Shown: in pieces, positions 24,139 through 36,070 of the stretch
How the letters are laid out: each line of letters opens with the position of its first letter
Position numbering within the stretch: position 1 is the first letter of the stretch
NCBI GenBank assembly: GCA_024138025.1
Contig: JAMXBD010001044.1
Location: 1-64,000, forward strand
Source of the DNA: Combretum micranthum
Lineage: Eukaryota; Streptophyta; Magnoliopsida; Myrtales; Combretaceae
Reading direction: 5' to 3'
DNA length: 64,000 nt
Notes under the pieces: model-generated
The model's database searches: none
Told to the model about the DNA's origin: nothing
The model's input: the letters and a program-made list of their open reading frames with translations, nothing else
Translations under genes and position numbers: made by a program

Positions 24139-25011
24139 ATGGCCTCTAATCATTATGCTAGTGTTGCTCCCATGCCTCCTACTATCAATGTTGCAGCCAT
24201 TGTTGTTCATGAGATTACTGCAAATGGTGCACCTACACTTTCGATTCCACCTTCTGTTCCTTATGCAAAACCGTTTCTAGATAAATCAAAGATCAAAATT
24301 TTTATAGGGATAATTTTAAGAAATGGTTGGAACAGATCATCTCATACTAGATATCCATGGTGTTACTTATGCTCTTACTGATGCTAAGCCTATTAATCCT
24401 TCCTCCAACAAAATGGGGTTGTGAACTCATTTAGACAAGGTTTGTAGGCATATTATTACAAGCACTCTATCTAATGGGTTGTTCAATGTTTATTACTCTT
24501 ACAAAAAATCAAAGGAGATTTGGGATTTCATGATCACAAGTATACTTTTGAAGATGCTAGCAAACAAAAATTTGTCATTAGGAAATATTACAAATGGGAA
24601 ATAGTCAAGAACAAAGATATCAAGGTATAAATTAATAAGTACCATAAGCTGATAGAAGACCTCAATTCTAAAAATATCACGCTTCAAGAGGAGTTCATGC
24701 TGGTTTACTCGTAGAAAAATTGCCTTAATCATGGAGCAACTACAAACAACAACTCAAGCACAAGAACAAATAACTTCCACTTGCTAACTTGATCTCTCAT
24801 ATCATATTGAAGACACTAATCAACTGGATTCTCAAGCCACTAAAGGGAAAGAGATTGCAAGCAAGCAAATTTAGTGGATCACGAGACTCATAAGCCATAT
24901 GAAATGTATGAAAAGAAACCTTATTACAAGCCTAAGGTTAATAATCCCATGCTTAAGAAGAGAGGCAACTGCTTCATATGTGGCAAATCTGCTCATCATG
25001 CAACTCAATGT
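24139..25011 (+). pseudogene. Copia gag relic with CCHC zinc knuckle
   Basis: The ATG at 24139 opens a frame (about 80 codons with a frameshift near 24300) ending in the typical KIKIFIG..NFKKWLEQ capsid start. Continuing in broken frames are KEIWDFM, KYTFEDASKQKFV and LNSKNITLQEEFM, all characteristic of copia gag. The nucleocapsid zinc knuckle CFICGKSAHHATQC at 24970-25011 is intact (CX2CX4HX4C). Stops and frameshifts make it non-functional. In the family gag forms the virus-like particle in the cytoplasm. Confidence 0.85.
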
Positions 25012-25089
25012 AGGAAGAAATAATAATCCTACTAAACGAAAAACAAATTTGGTTCAAGCAAATGATATTATTGTTATAATCATTTCTAT

Positions 25090-26100
25090 GAGCATTGTGG
25101 CCAGTGTGAAAGAAAGGGTCATTAACAATGGTACTACTAGGCACATTTATGCAAACAAAATTGCATTCATGATATATACACAAGTTGAGGAAGGAGAAGA
25201 ATTTGTTTATCTCGGTGAGTCTTGAACTACTTAAGTCATTGGTAAAGGAAAGCTTCCTCTGAAGCTCACATTTTTCAAGACATTAGCCCTCACGTGCTTC
25301 ATGTTCCCAGCATTGGAACTGATTTAATTTATAGAGAACTATTGGGAAAAGTAGGAGTCAAAGAATCATTTGAAACTGACAAAGTTGTATTAACAAAAAA
25401 TAATGTTTTTGTTGGAAAGGGCTATTATAGTTATGGTTTATTTGTACTTAATATTTCTGAAATTATGAATGAAAATGCAAGTTCTTCTCCTTACTTGATT
25501 GGCTCTTGTGATTTATGGCATAGCAGATTATGATATGTTAGTTTACCATATATTAAAAAATGCAATCTATTGGTTTAATTCCTAGTATTGATTATTCAAG
25601 TAAGTATAAGTGTGAAGTTTGTGCAAATTTTAAGCAAACTAAGAATATATGTGCATCTATTTTTAGAGAACATGAACTACTAATTTTAATTCACACTTAT
25701 TTAGGAGATTTAAAGCCAACCATGACAAAAGGTGGTAAAAGATATTATATAACCTTTATAAATGATTTTTCTAGACATACAAAAGTTTATTGGCTTAAGA
25801 ATAAATATGAAACTTTTGACATGTTTTTAGTGCATAAAGCTAAGGTAGAAAACCAGTTAAGTAAGAAGATTAAGAGATTTAGATCAAATAGAGATAGTGA
25901 ATATGTTTTTCTTAATGAATATTGTGAAAAGGAAGGAATAATTCATGAGATAACTTCACCTTATTCCTCCTAATCAAATGGAGTAGCTGAGAGAAAAAAC
26001 AAAACCTTAAAAGAAATGATAAAGTGTATTGTTAGTTCTAATGCACTTGAAAATCCTTAAGGAGAAGCCACGTTAACTACATGTCACTTACAAAATATGA
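25090..26100 (+). pseudogene. Copia protease and integrase relic
   Basis: Protease: the segment INNGTTRHI (25121-25147) stands where the family has a DTGA active site, so the catalytic Asp is Asn (codon 25124-25126). Next come EFVYLGES and a C-terminal block VLTKNNVFVGKGYYSYGLFVLN. Integrase: the zinc-binding CEVC pair is present near 25615. In the core the first catalytic Asp is Tyr (HTYLGDL, 25698-25700) and the second Asp is Asn (RSNRDSEY, 25887-25889). The Glu survives (NGVAERKN, 25989-25991) just after an in-frame stop at 25971. The triad is therefore lost and the product dead. Confidence 0.88.
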
Positions 26101-26159
26101 TACCTTATAAAAGAATGGGAAAACCCATTATGAACTTTGCAAAGATTACTTTCCTAATT

Positions 26160-28080
26160 TAAAACACTTGAAAGTGTGGGGATGTTTATTAAAATTATGC
26201 TTCTTGATCTTAAGAAAAGTAAAATAGGTTCAAAAACTCTTGACTACATGTTTATTAAATATGCTAAAGATAATGCTACATATATATTTCTTATTTTAAG
26301 ACGTGTTATGCTAGATTGCAACACTATCATTGAGACAAAAAAATGCTGATTTTTTTTAACACATATTTCCTTTAAATTTTGAAAATATTTCTCATGCAAC
26401 AATTTCTAAAAATACTTCTCATACATCAATTTCCAAAAATGATGTTGAAAATGAAGGATTGAGAAGAAGTAAAATACCATGGAAAGAAAATTCTTTTGGA
26501 AATAATTTTTACATTGATCTTGTTGAAAATGATCCTTTAACTTTTCAGACGCAATTTCCTCTTCTATTGCACCATTTTGGAAAGAAGCCATTACAATTAA
26601 AATTGACTCTATTTTACAAAATAAAACTTGGGAATTGGTTTATTTACCTCTTATATCTAAACCTATTGGGTGTAAATGGCTTTTTAAAAAGAAATTAACT
26701 CTTGATGGTTCAATTAATAAGTTTAAAGCAAGAATTGTGACTAAAATATTTATTCAAAAGAAAAATGTTGACTATTTTGATACCTTTGCCCTTGTAAGTA
26801 AATTTCTTCTATTTGAGTTTTGATTACTTGGCTTTAATTCATAAACTTTTTATTCATCAAATAGATGTGAAAACAGCCTTTTTAAATGATGATTTAGAAG
26901 GAAAAAAATTATATGGTATAACCTAAATGTTGTGTTGTTCCATGTCAAGAAAGGAAACTTTGCAAACTTCTTGAATCTTGATATGGTTTAAAACAAGCTG
27001 CAAAACAATGGGATGAGAAGTTTGACCAAGTTTTGTTAAAAGATGACTTTTCTATTATTGAAGTTGATAATGTCTTTATACAAAACTTGTTGATAATGAT
27101 TGTGCAATTATATGCTTATATGTGGATGATATGCTTATTTTTGGTACTAGTTTTAATGTAGTACATAAAGCAAAGTCTTATTTTTCCTTTTTGCTTCTAA
27201 ATATGATATAAAGACATGGATGAACCAAGTGTTATTTTGGGTGTTAAAATGATAAGAAAAGATGATAGTATCGTGCTATCCCAAGAGCACTATTTTGAAA
27301 AACTTCTTAAAATGTTTGGACTCTTTGATGTTACTCTTGTTATACCTTTTATGATGCTAATACTTAATTAAAAAAAAAAAAGAAGTGATGAATTTATCAA
27401 TCTAAATATGCATAGATAATTAGAAGTTTGATGCATTTAAAGAATTTTCAAGACTTGAAATAGCATATGTTGTGCGTAGACTAAGCAGGTATACACATAA
27501 TCCTAGTCGTGATCATCGGACTCCATTAGTTAGACTAATGAAATATCTTAGGAGTTAGCATGAACTATGATATTCTACATAGTAAATTTGTCGCTATATT
27601 AGAAGGATATGCTAATGCCAATTAGATCTCTGATTCAGATGAGACAAAATCGACTAGTAGTTATGTACTCACCATTGGAGATGGTGCAATTTCATGGAAA
27701 TCAGCCAAAGAACTATCATAACTATGTCTACTATGGAGTCAAAGTTTATTACTTCAGAACTGGTTGGTAATGAGGCCGAGTGGTTAAAAAACTTCTTAGC
27801 AAATATTCCATTAGCTTTACAACTCACACCATCAATTTATGCATTGTGATTGTCAAGCGGCAAAATCCATCACCAAGAATAAGCCCTTCAATGGAAAGAA
27901 TAGACATATTTGATTGAAACATGATGTCGTGAAGCAGCTGCTAAAAGATGAAATTATTCTAAAAAATTATGTAAAGTTAGAAGCAAATTTAGCCGATACT
28001 TTAACAAACCTTTGGGAAGAGAATTAATAAGTGAAACATCGAGGGTATGGGACTTCAACCATGTTGAGGTATAAATAATG
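26160..28080 (+). pseudogene. Copia reverse transcriptase and RNase H relic
   Basis: Broken frames retain the RT start (KPIGCKWLFKKKLTLDGSIN, about 26653-26715), NVDYFDTFA and the active-site YVDDML with YVDD intact at 27119-27130. Later come ILGVKMIRKDD and LSQEHYFEKLLK (about 27235-27305), IAYVVRRLSRYTHNP (27465-27505) and the RNase H region (TKSTSSYVLTIGDGAISWKS, about 27645-27705). The end is SRGMGLQ near 28040. Many stops and frameshifts. The order gag-PR-INT-RT-RH identifies Ty1/copia. The sequence just downstream (to 28348) matches the usual copia 3' untranslated region, but the 3' LTR is missing. Confidence 0.87.
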
Positions 28081-28348
28081 ATGGTAAACCAACTTATACG
28101 ATTGGAGATCTCATGAAATAGGTTCATTTAGGTGATAAAAAGTTAATTGTTGATTTGCATAACACTATTAAATTATGTCCCTCCTATGGTGTGTGTAATG
28201 CTAAACTATAAAAAAATGAGATAGAGTAAAGCTCTTAATCAAATTTCATATCCTTTAAAAGTGGTGCATTCTATAGTATACACTTGATGGAATGACCTAT
28301 TTAATTATGGAGTGGGGTCGCTTCTGTGAGATTTGTGGCAAAATGTCC

Positions 28349-31300
28349 TGAGCACTTATGACCTAGAATGAAACTACGATTAGTAATGAACCTATATATA
28401 AATTTAAACCCTAAAACAAAATTCCCTAGATAGTAACAGCTACCAAAGACAAGGTTTTGTAGTGGGTATTAAAAACTCCAAATTTAGAAATAATTAATAT
28501 AAGATTTCAAATGCATTAAAGGGTAAATAACCAAGAAAGCTTGTAGTTAGAAATCGATAATTTAAGGATGAACCGTTATAGTTATAAATACACAATGAGA
28601 ACAAAAATAGATCCATAATTAATAATCTAGAATCCAAATAAATGTTTGGATTATGCCATTGTTCTAGTTAGAGAATTCTGAAGCGCTTGGAGACTGAAAT
28701 CAAAATTGGCCTATTAAGCTTGGAAAACCCTAATCGCTAAGATAGAACCCTAAAAATAATCACTAGCGTAAACTTTAAAATCAAAGTTAAACTCAAAGGT
28801 AATATAGAAAATCTATAAAAGCATTAGATAAATTTCTAGAGACAAAATTCCTAAATAACTAACATATTTATATCTGTTTAGCTTGATAAATTATCCTAAA
28901 ACTAAGATAGTTAATTAATTAAATAAAGTTATAAATTTAATTGTATCATTTTCAGTCGAAAATACATGTATCATGCGGCTAGAAATGATCCAAATCTTTC
29001 AGTTGATTTCTACAAAACAAGTAGGTCAAATGGGGATTGTAAAAATCAAGATGAGGAGTTAAAAAAATCCAATCAAAATTACCCAACTAGCATTTCATTA
29101 AATGCATGAGAGATCAAGTAATGCAAGTTGGTTTTCGGTGGACAAACCAACTCTTCTTGGCTGAAAATTGTAAGAAAAGAGAAATATAGCTCCTTGCATA
29201 TAAATGCCCCATTTTTTAGATACAAACAAAGCTTTTAAAGCACAACAACAATCATACCAAAGTAGGAAAACAAAACACATAATACTAGCCCATAAGTTAA
29301 TAGCAAACATAACCAACAAACGATACAAACACAGCCATTAATAAGCTTCAAAGAGGCACACATATATAGGCTTAGGAAACCAACAAGTTAAGGTAAATAA
29401 AATTGTTTTTAGTTAGTTTATATGAGAAACATTAGCTTAAACAATGTTTCATTAACTTTAGGTTCACGTTAGATCTGGGAAGGTGATTAGCAACCCAATC
29501 TCAGCTCATATAATCTCTAGCCTTAAAACTCTATTTATGTAACATGATATGAATAAGAGCTAAGGAAATTATATATTATGAGGATTATGAAATGTTATAT
29601 GTGTTGATATATCACAAATAATGGTTGAATATCATGGGAAAATACTTAGAAATAGCTTAAACACTAGTATAGTACACATATGGTGTAATAAAAAAATGGA
29701 GTTTGAATAGAAAAAAGAAGATGATGAACAGTACGTACACCAGTTGGCGACATATGTAGGATAGGCTGGCGGCCTTCGAGCCAGCCTGCACTAAAACGAA
29801 CTACGTAAAATTTTGTTATGTATAAAAATACACGAATGCCGGCAACATACTTTTCTAAGGCCTACGGTGTACGTGGTAAAAGCTGGCAGACTTCAAGCAA
29901 GCTTACATAGGGACAATGATACGTAAAAATTTGCATGAAAGCCAACAGCCTGAGGTTCAACACTAGCAGTGTTGACTACCAGTGTACATACAAAATTTTC
30001 TCTGAACGAAGTCTGTTTCATTTGTAATATATAACACATACATATAAAAGAAAAGAAGATAAAATTTAGTAAATAAATATAACTATCTAAGATTAATATG
30101 TTTAAACACTTGTTAAGTATTAAACTTAGATAATCATTACAAATAAGAAACACTTTTATATATTAAAACGAAAGCTTATGTAATTATTCCATAAATAATA
30201 GAAAGTAATATTCTAAGCAGATAAATAAAGTTTACAAACACCATAGATAATACTGATGATTATTCTATATAAGTATATAAGAATGAAAAATATGAATAAG
30301 TTATAATTAAGAATAATGAGATTCCCATAAATAACAAATAATAACATGAAATGAAACCAAGAGAAACATGATGAAAATAAATAATAGAAAATATATATTA
30401 TTTACCATAAGATGATCAAACTAAAAGAATGATATAAAAATAATAATGATGTTAATAATAACACATTGAATTTTTGAAGACAAACTCTATAATTACTCGA
30501 TAAATATAAAATATTTTAAAGTCATTATTTTTCAGTAAATAACAGCTTAGAAAAGATAATATAGATCTAGAAAAGATAAAAACTGGTTATAAGACACTTA
30601 GACAGCCAGTAGGATTTATTTATACAGATAAATATATATTTGATTAAAAAAATTTTATTCGTCCAGTAAGTGATACTGATCAGTTTGTGGATTTTCCTAA
30701 GGACTATTATGATTGATCAACATGAGCATGTGAGTAACTCAGATCTATTACATTGCTTGTGATTGTAACTAGTAGTACATGTAATGCAAAGATAATAATG
30801 ATTGATGTGAAAGCCTGTTAAGTATGTGAGAAGAGTTGTTTGTTTATGATGACAAACTAAGATAATAAAAGTGATAATACAAATTGTCTGATGACTTGAG
30901 AAAGGCATGATTTATGTTTGTGTGTAATGTATGATCACCATAAACCTAATTAAGAAATATTGGCTTTATAATTAAAACAATCATGCATTACACAAACTGC
31001 ATTATTGCATATTTTAAAAGTGTGACAGTCTACTACGTATTAGTATTTCATTCTCTGTTAATGCTTGGTTTTTCTAAAATCGTTAGTTCTACATAAGATT
31101 ATCTTTGTTCTGTTGGTTCTACAGGAACTAAGTGGCAACGAAGGCCGCCGCTCATGGTGTCGCTTCACTAATACTTAGGGAGTTTCTAATGATTAATGCA
31201 GGAAATCGTTGGTTAAAATACTCTTAAATTAAGTGATAATCTAAAACGAGAAATTATTGATTTTCCTGTATACTTAGTTTCTCCTAAGCAAGTAGGTTAT

Positions 31301-31869
31301 TAAGTAATTATCCTTCAACCCAAATGAGAGGGCGTAAATCTCTTACCTATTTAGATTTTAGATCTTCTAGACTTGTATCTGAGCATTTGTTTGATTGTTG
31401 CATTATATATGATTGTTAATAAACTTGCTTGATGTGTAATATACCTGGTTATTCATTTAGCCCATGGTTTCGCTCACATCCCTAAAGACTTCTCAGGTTA
31501 ACACTACGACCTTAGATTGTTTCTTCCAGAAATATGACTTTGGTAAGAATTAGGATTTGAAAGATTGTGGGATATTAGAGATAAGTTATTTACATTTAAT
31601 TCCTAGCTATAAAGTAATTAGTATTTCAAATATCGGTTTGTGTATTTGGATATTTACAAAATAGGAATATAGTCTGTAATATTATGTTATTTAAGACTTA
31701 AAATGCCAGTTATTTTACTAATTTATGGCTTACATGTATTTGTCATTTCTCATCGATACAACTAAAAGATCCTATGTGTTTGAAAATATGTCACCTCCGA
31801 AGGTAAATCTGGTAATAGTACACATGTGTGAATTGTATATTACTACTGAGATACCATCGGGGCGTGATA
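28349..31869 (-). mobile_element. 3.5-kb LTR, TGTCACGCCCC-related family, copy 3
   Basis: The left end TGAGCACTTATGACCTAG abuts the copia relic. The right end reads, on the minus strand, TATCACGCCCCGATGG. Along its length it is a diverged copy of 36071-39353; shared blocks include AAACCCTAAAACAAA, GTTCTAGTTAGAGAATTCT, AGTCTGTTTCAT, CATGCATTACA and GGTTTCGCTCACA. Non-coding. The GC-rich patch at 29740-29960 contains CCGGC and GGCGGCC words. No clear 5-bp duplication was found, so the insertion boundary is approximate. Confidence 0.75.
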
Positions 31870-32462
31870 CTATTAGTATAAGATTGTGATGAATAGTAGA
31901 TCTTTGTGGAGTATGATGTGATTGATGAGCATTTTAGCTTTGTGGAGCTTGAAACATTCCCATTTCTTTAATTCGATCTATATTATGTCAAGTCCACTTA
32001 ATATAGATACTCAACACAATTGAAGAAATATTTTAAAAATCATTTTGAAAAATCTCTTTGAAAAATCACTACAAATTAACTTGGAGCCACTACTAAAATA
32101 AGTTGGAAAAATAACAAAATTAGGGCCGATTAGGCAAGCCAACTCTAAGTTAGCTACCGGTCTACATGCTATTGTAAAAGTGATTTTAAGAAAACTATTG
32201 ACTAAGGAAAATATAGGATCAGACTATCTTATTACACCTGAAAAAAGTTACCACTTATAGACTTTTAAAAATTTAACGAACCTCCCTAAAAATAACATTT
32301 TAGAATAAAAATTAATAAACAATAAAAGGATAGAAATTACCTAAAGTCTTCTAAATTCCTAAAACTTGAAATACTTAAGATCAATAAAAGGGAAAGTAAA
32401 TTCATGGATCATAGAACACGTAATATGTCCCTTAGCAAATAGAAATAAAAGTCCTCTACACT
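31870..32462. other. No recognisable gene or element
   Basis: Non-coding AT-rich sequence between an LTR and a hAT-like element. It does not match the missing copia LTR. Confidence 0.4.
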
Positions 32463-33396
32463 TAGGGGTGGGCAAAAAAAGCCAATTGAACCGAATCAAA
32501 TCAAACCGAAAATATGGTTTTTTTAATAATTTAGTTTAAAAGTTTTCAATCCGAATAAATCCGTAAATTTATGATTTGGTTTGAAATGTCAACCAAACCA
32601 ATCCATAAAATCGAACCAAACCGCTTTAGAAGAATATATAATATTTTACTTATAAGTTATAACTATACATTTTTGTAAGATGCTTGATTAAATGACATAT
32701 ATGTTCATATGATTTCATTTAATCTTTATTATTTTATGAATATTGATTAAATCAACTTGTTCTTAAAATTTTTCTTTTAGGCTCATGAGATATATTTTTT
32801 GTTGATGATGAACTATTTTTTTAATAGTTTTTAACTTTATAAAGTATGAAATTTATTTTTTTAGTTATAAACTCTTATTATGTATTAATTGGTTAATGTA
32901 TTTTGTCAGTAAAACATTTAATTTGTTGATGAATTTTGTTAATAGATGATTTTTTATTTTGACTAAATTTATTGGTAGATGGTTAACTTGATTATTCTAT
33001 TAAAAATTATAAATTATGACTTACTATGTATTAGTTAGTGAATATATTTTATTGGTAGATAACTGATTTTGTAGAGAACTATGGATTAAAAGTAGGATAA
33101 ATTCATAAAGTATTTTAGCATAGTTTATAATATAAACTTTGTAAAGTGATATAAATATTTAAGTATCTATATAAATGTAAAAAAAAAACTAAAATGAAGA
33201 AAATTTTCAGTTATAATTTTAATTTAATCTGTAATCCAAACCGAACCAAACATTATTTAATGATTTAGAAAATTTCTAATATGAACCAAGCCATTACTTA
33301 AGGAATTGGTTTGGGATGGAAAAAAGCCAAATTGTAAATTACGGTTTGGTTTGGTTTTTTTTAAAACCAAACCAAACCGATCAGTGCCCACCCCTA
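32463..33396. mobile_element. Non-autonomous hAT-like transposon
   Basis: Terminal inverted repeats TAGGGGTGGGCA (32463-32474) and TGCCCACCCCTA (33385-33396). The subterminal parts are filled with the words AACCGAA, AACCAAACC and GGTTTGGTTTGG in opposite orientation at the two ends. Flanks tctacact and catacact match 6 of 8, consistent with an aged 8-bp hAT duplication. The interior is AT-rich with no transposase ORF. Length 934 bp. Confidence 0.85.
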
Positions 33397-33959
33397 CATA
33401 CACTTTAGATGAATTGAATTATAAAATATGCCTGGATACTTGGTTAAATAGCACGGGTCCAAGTTGCGAGTGGCTCCATCATGGTCAGTGTTTGCTGGGT
33501 TTGATGTTTTGTGCAAGTGGCAACAATAGTAGTCTTCTTGGAATGTTGGGACTTGTTGCCTCGATTTAAATGAGTCAACTTTCGGTGTTTAAACTCAGTA
33601 AGGGAGGATGGTGATGGAGATTCAGGTCTAGGTTTGGATTTCTTTCGTCAATGGCGAAGGTAGATGGGTATCGGAGATGAGGTTAGATGGTTGTTCGACA
33701 TTTAGTGGTTCGATGGCTTAGAAAGAGAGTGATAGTAGAGGCTTGAGAGAAAGTGAATGGGAGAAGAAGCTTAGAGAAGATGAAAATTAAGGAAGAAGAT
33801 GATGGATAAGTCTAGATCCTTAATCATCATATTTACCAATGATTGTGATTGTGATTACTTATTATAGATAAATATGAATCAAAACAGTAAAGATCTCAAT
33901 TTTTTCTAGAAGTCCTTTTTCTAATTCTTATCACATTTTCATATATAAATATTTCATAA
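33397..33959. other. No recognisable gene
   Basis: Moderately G-rich plus strand with purine runs (33720-33810) but no supported coding region. Confidence 0.4.
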
Positions 33960-34150
33960 GGGTGTATTTGGATGTTTGATTTTTATTTGTATCATATCTA
34001 TATTAAATTTGCATCTGTAATTTATTTGTATTATATTTTTATCGTATCTGTTTGGTTTGTCTATGTCAATTTTTTATAGGTATCTATTTCTTAACAAGCA
34101 TCTGTTTAAAAATATCAAAATATGAATCAAATTGACCAAAATATGTTGAA
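33960..34150. repeat. MITE-like repeat, copy 1 (partial)
   Basis: Related to 41571-41765 and 48818-49010. The start GGGTGTATTTGGATGTTTG matches the family terminus GG.C.GTTTGGATTGTC. An internal block ATCTATTTCTTAACAAGCAT matches the reverse complement of 41626-41652. The right terminus is not clear. Confidence 0.5.
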
Positions 34151-34389
34151 ACAAACAAAAGATATTTCATGAGGTTTCATTAAGATTCATGTGTATGTTG
34201 ATAAAAAATGAATATCAAGAGGTTTCACTAAGATTTATGTGTATGTTGATAAGAATAAATGAGATTGAGCTCATCTCTTTTCTCTATTTTTCTTCTCTTG
34301 TCTTAAGAAGATCACATAGGATGCACATGATCAAGATCCATACGTACTAAGCTTGTGATCCAGTGAGAAAAACAAAAAATGAAACAAGT

Positions 34390-34460
34390 TAAACATGGAT
34401 TTGAACCTATGACCTGCTTACACATGCATCGCATTGTGTTTATGAGAAAAACATGATTTG
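34390..34460 (-). other. Weak tRNA-like B-box sequence
   Basis: On the minus strand, GGTTCAAATCC (B-box-like) is preceded by AGCAGGTCATA, but no good A-box or target duplication accompanies it. It may be a decayed SINE. Low confidence. Confidence 0.2.
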
Positions 34461-34508
34461 TGATCCTTTTATGCACCCAATAAAAATTTTCAAAATTAAA
34501 TTGAACTC

Positions 34509-34606
34509 AAGAAAAGGAAAATAATATTGAACTTTTAAAAAATTACAAAATAGCTACTAGGATCAAAATAATTTCAGTTTTAGGCAAGTTGATCTCGTCT
34601 CTTCAA
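34509..34606 (+). repeat. Left terminal inverted repeat of the MULE
   Basis: Pairs with 41080-41177 with scattered mismatches. It ends in TCTCGTCTCTTCAAG, the same word that is repeated inside the right end. Confidence 0.85.
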
Positions 34607-35373
34607 GATAAATAAGTAGATCCAAAGATTCCAAATAGGTCAACCTTTCAAACTACTATTGAATCCATGGGTGAGATCAATTTAAGTGGAGTGACCTCCT
34701 CTTTTAAAGAGACGATGTTGGCAGGCATATTTTTGCCCACTATCTTCTTTTCTTCCTCATTTGAATGTTTCTCTCACCAAAAAACCCCAAATCATAAAAC
34801 CTCTACCCTAACCTTAATTTCCTTAATTGCACCACTGATTTTCATAAAATTAAGGCATTATCTTGATTAGTTTCGATTACCAGGCATTGTTAAAGTCATC
34901 AATTCATGAACAAGAGAAGCAATTTGAGCAAAAAAATCAATCAATTCGCGTTGAACTCTACAAGTAAGTGCTTTATATTTTTGCTTAATTTTTCATTATT
35001 ATTGTTGTTCCATTGTTGAATTTTGGTGTGTTGAATATTTTTGGATTTTTTTTTTCAAATGGTGAAGCACATTGTACATTAGATTTGTGAGTGTTGTACA
35101 CAGTGTTGGATGAGTTGTATTGTGGAATGGTAATGTGATTTCCATGCTTACTGTATGTGTTATTGATGCTGCCTTGTAGACAATGAGTGATGTAATTATG
35201 ATGATACTCTATAGTTGAAATCATATTATTATACATTTTACACCTTGATCATATATTATTATAAGACTGAAGTGAATATAATAGCATTAGCAAATACATT
35301 AAATATTAGGGGAGTACAATTCATAAGGCATGATGCAAATTTCATACATTCAACCTATGTTTTATGAGATGGC

Positions 35374-36065
35374 ATGGTAGGTGAGGAAATAGATAAGGTT
35401 AAATTTGCACTATACACTCATAATAACATTATAGAAGGGAATGATGGTTTTTATTATAATAAGTGGCTAGTTGTTATGGTCAGTGTTAGTAGGAACTCAA
35501 TGTATGAGCAAATACTTGGCATCATTTGTAATAGACTTAAGGTAAATAGGTCTATATATTGAGTAGAGTTGTATCAAAGGTAGCTATTGGAGATAGGAAG
35601 CTATGTTATGATATTATTCCAGTGACTAATGATGATGCTGCACAAGAGATATTGGTGTACATAGAAGGGTCAGTAGCTGTATATGTGCAGATATTTGAAA
35701 ATGAATTGCCATAGATACTTGCAGGGGAAATGGGCATTGATAGAAATATTGGCAGCCAAGGGTTGGTAAACTTGAACTCCACTCTAATTGCACAATAGTT
35801 AATATACACGTGTAGATGGGTAACTTTGAAATGAGCACACCTGATTGGATATGTGGTCATGATACTAATGTGATGCAAGACTATCGGCAAGTGAATCCAA
35901 TGACGACTATGATGATGATAGAAATGATAATGTAGAAGTTTCCCCTAGCAAGATACTGCTAGGGAAGTATAACCTCATAGAAATGACTAGCATTGTAAAC
36001 CCTAAGATTTTTCATATAAGTAGAAATGAATAGAAATATAAATATAAAAAATAGAAAGTTAATAT
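35374..36065 (+). pseudogene. MULE-encoded protein, N-terminal PB1-like domain
   Basis: The readable stretch IIEGNDGFYYNKW...VSVSRNSMYEQILG..CNRLKVNRSIY (about 35394-35560), then after a frameshift VAIGDRKLCYDIIPVTNDD and EILVYIEGSVAVYVQIFEN (about 35578-35705), then MGIDRNIGSQGLV. This is the layout of the N-terminal region of plant MULE proteins linked to the plant mobile domain: a beta-grasp-like domain of about 100 residues before the MuDR N-terminal domain. Stops and frameshifts break it. It is interrupted at 36065 by the LTR and continues at 39359. Identification is from family knowledge of the motif order. Confidence 0.7.
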
Positions 36066-36070
36066 AGAAC

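Noticed and set aside
24974..25183. Minus-strand open frame
   Set aside because: Shadow of the copia zinc-knuckle and protease region on the plus strand.
28344..31874. 5-bp target duplication for LTR copy 3
   Set aside because: Flanks tgtcc and ctatt do not match; the boundary may be decayed, so no duplication is claimed.
34390..34460. Second SINE
   Set aside because: Only a B-box-like word; no A-box, tail or target duplication.
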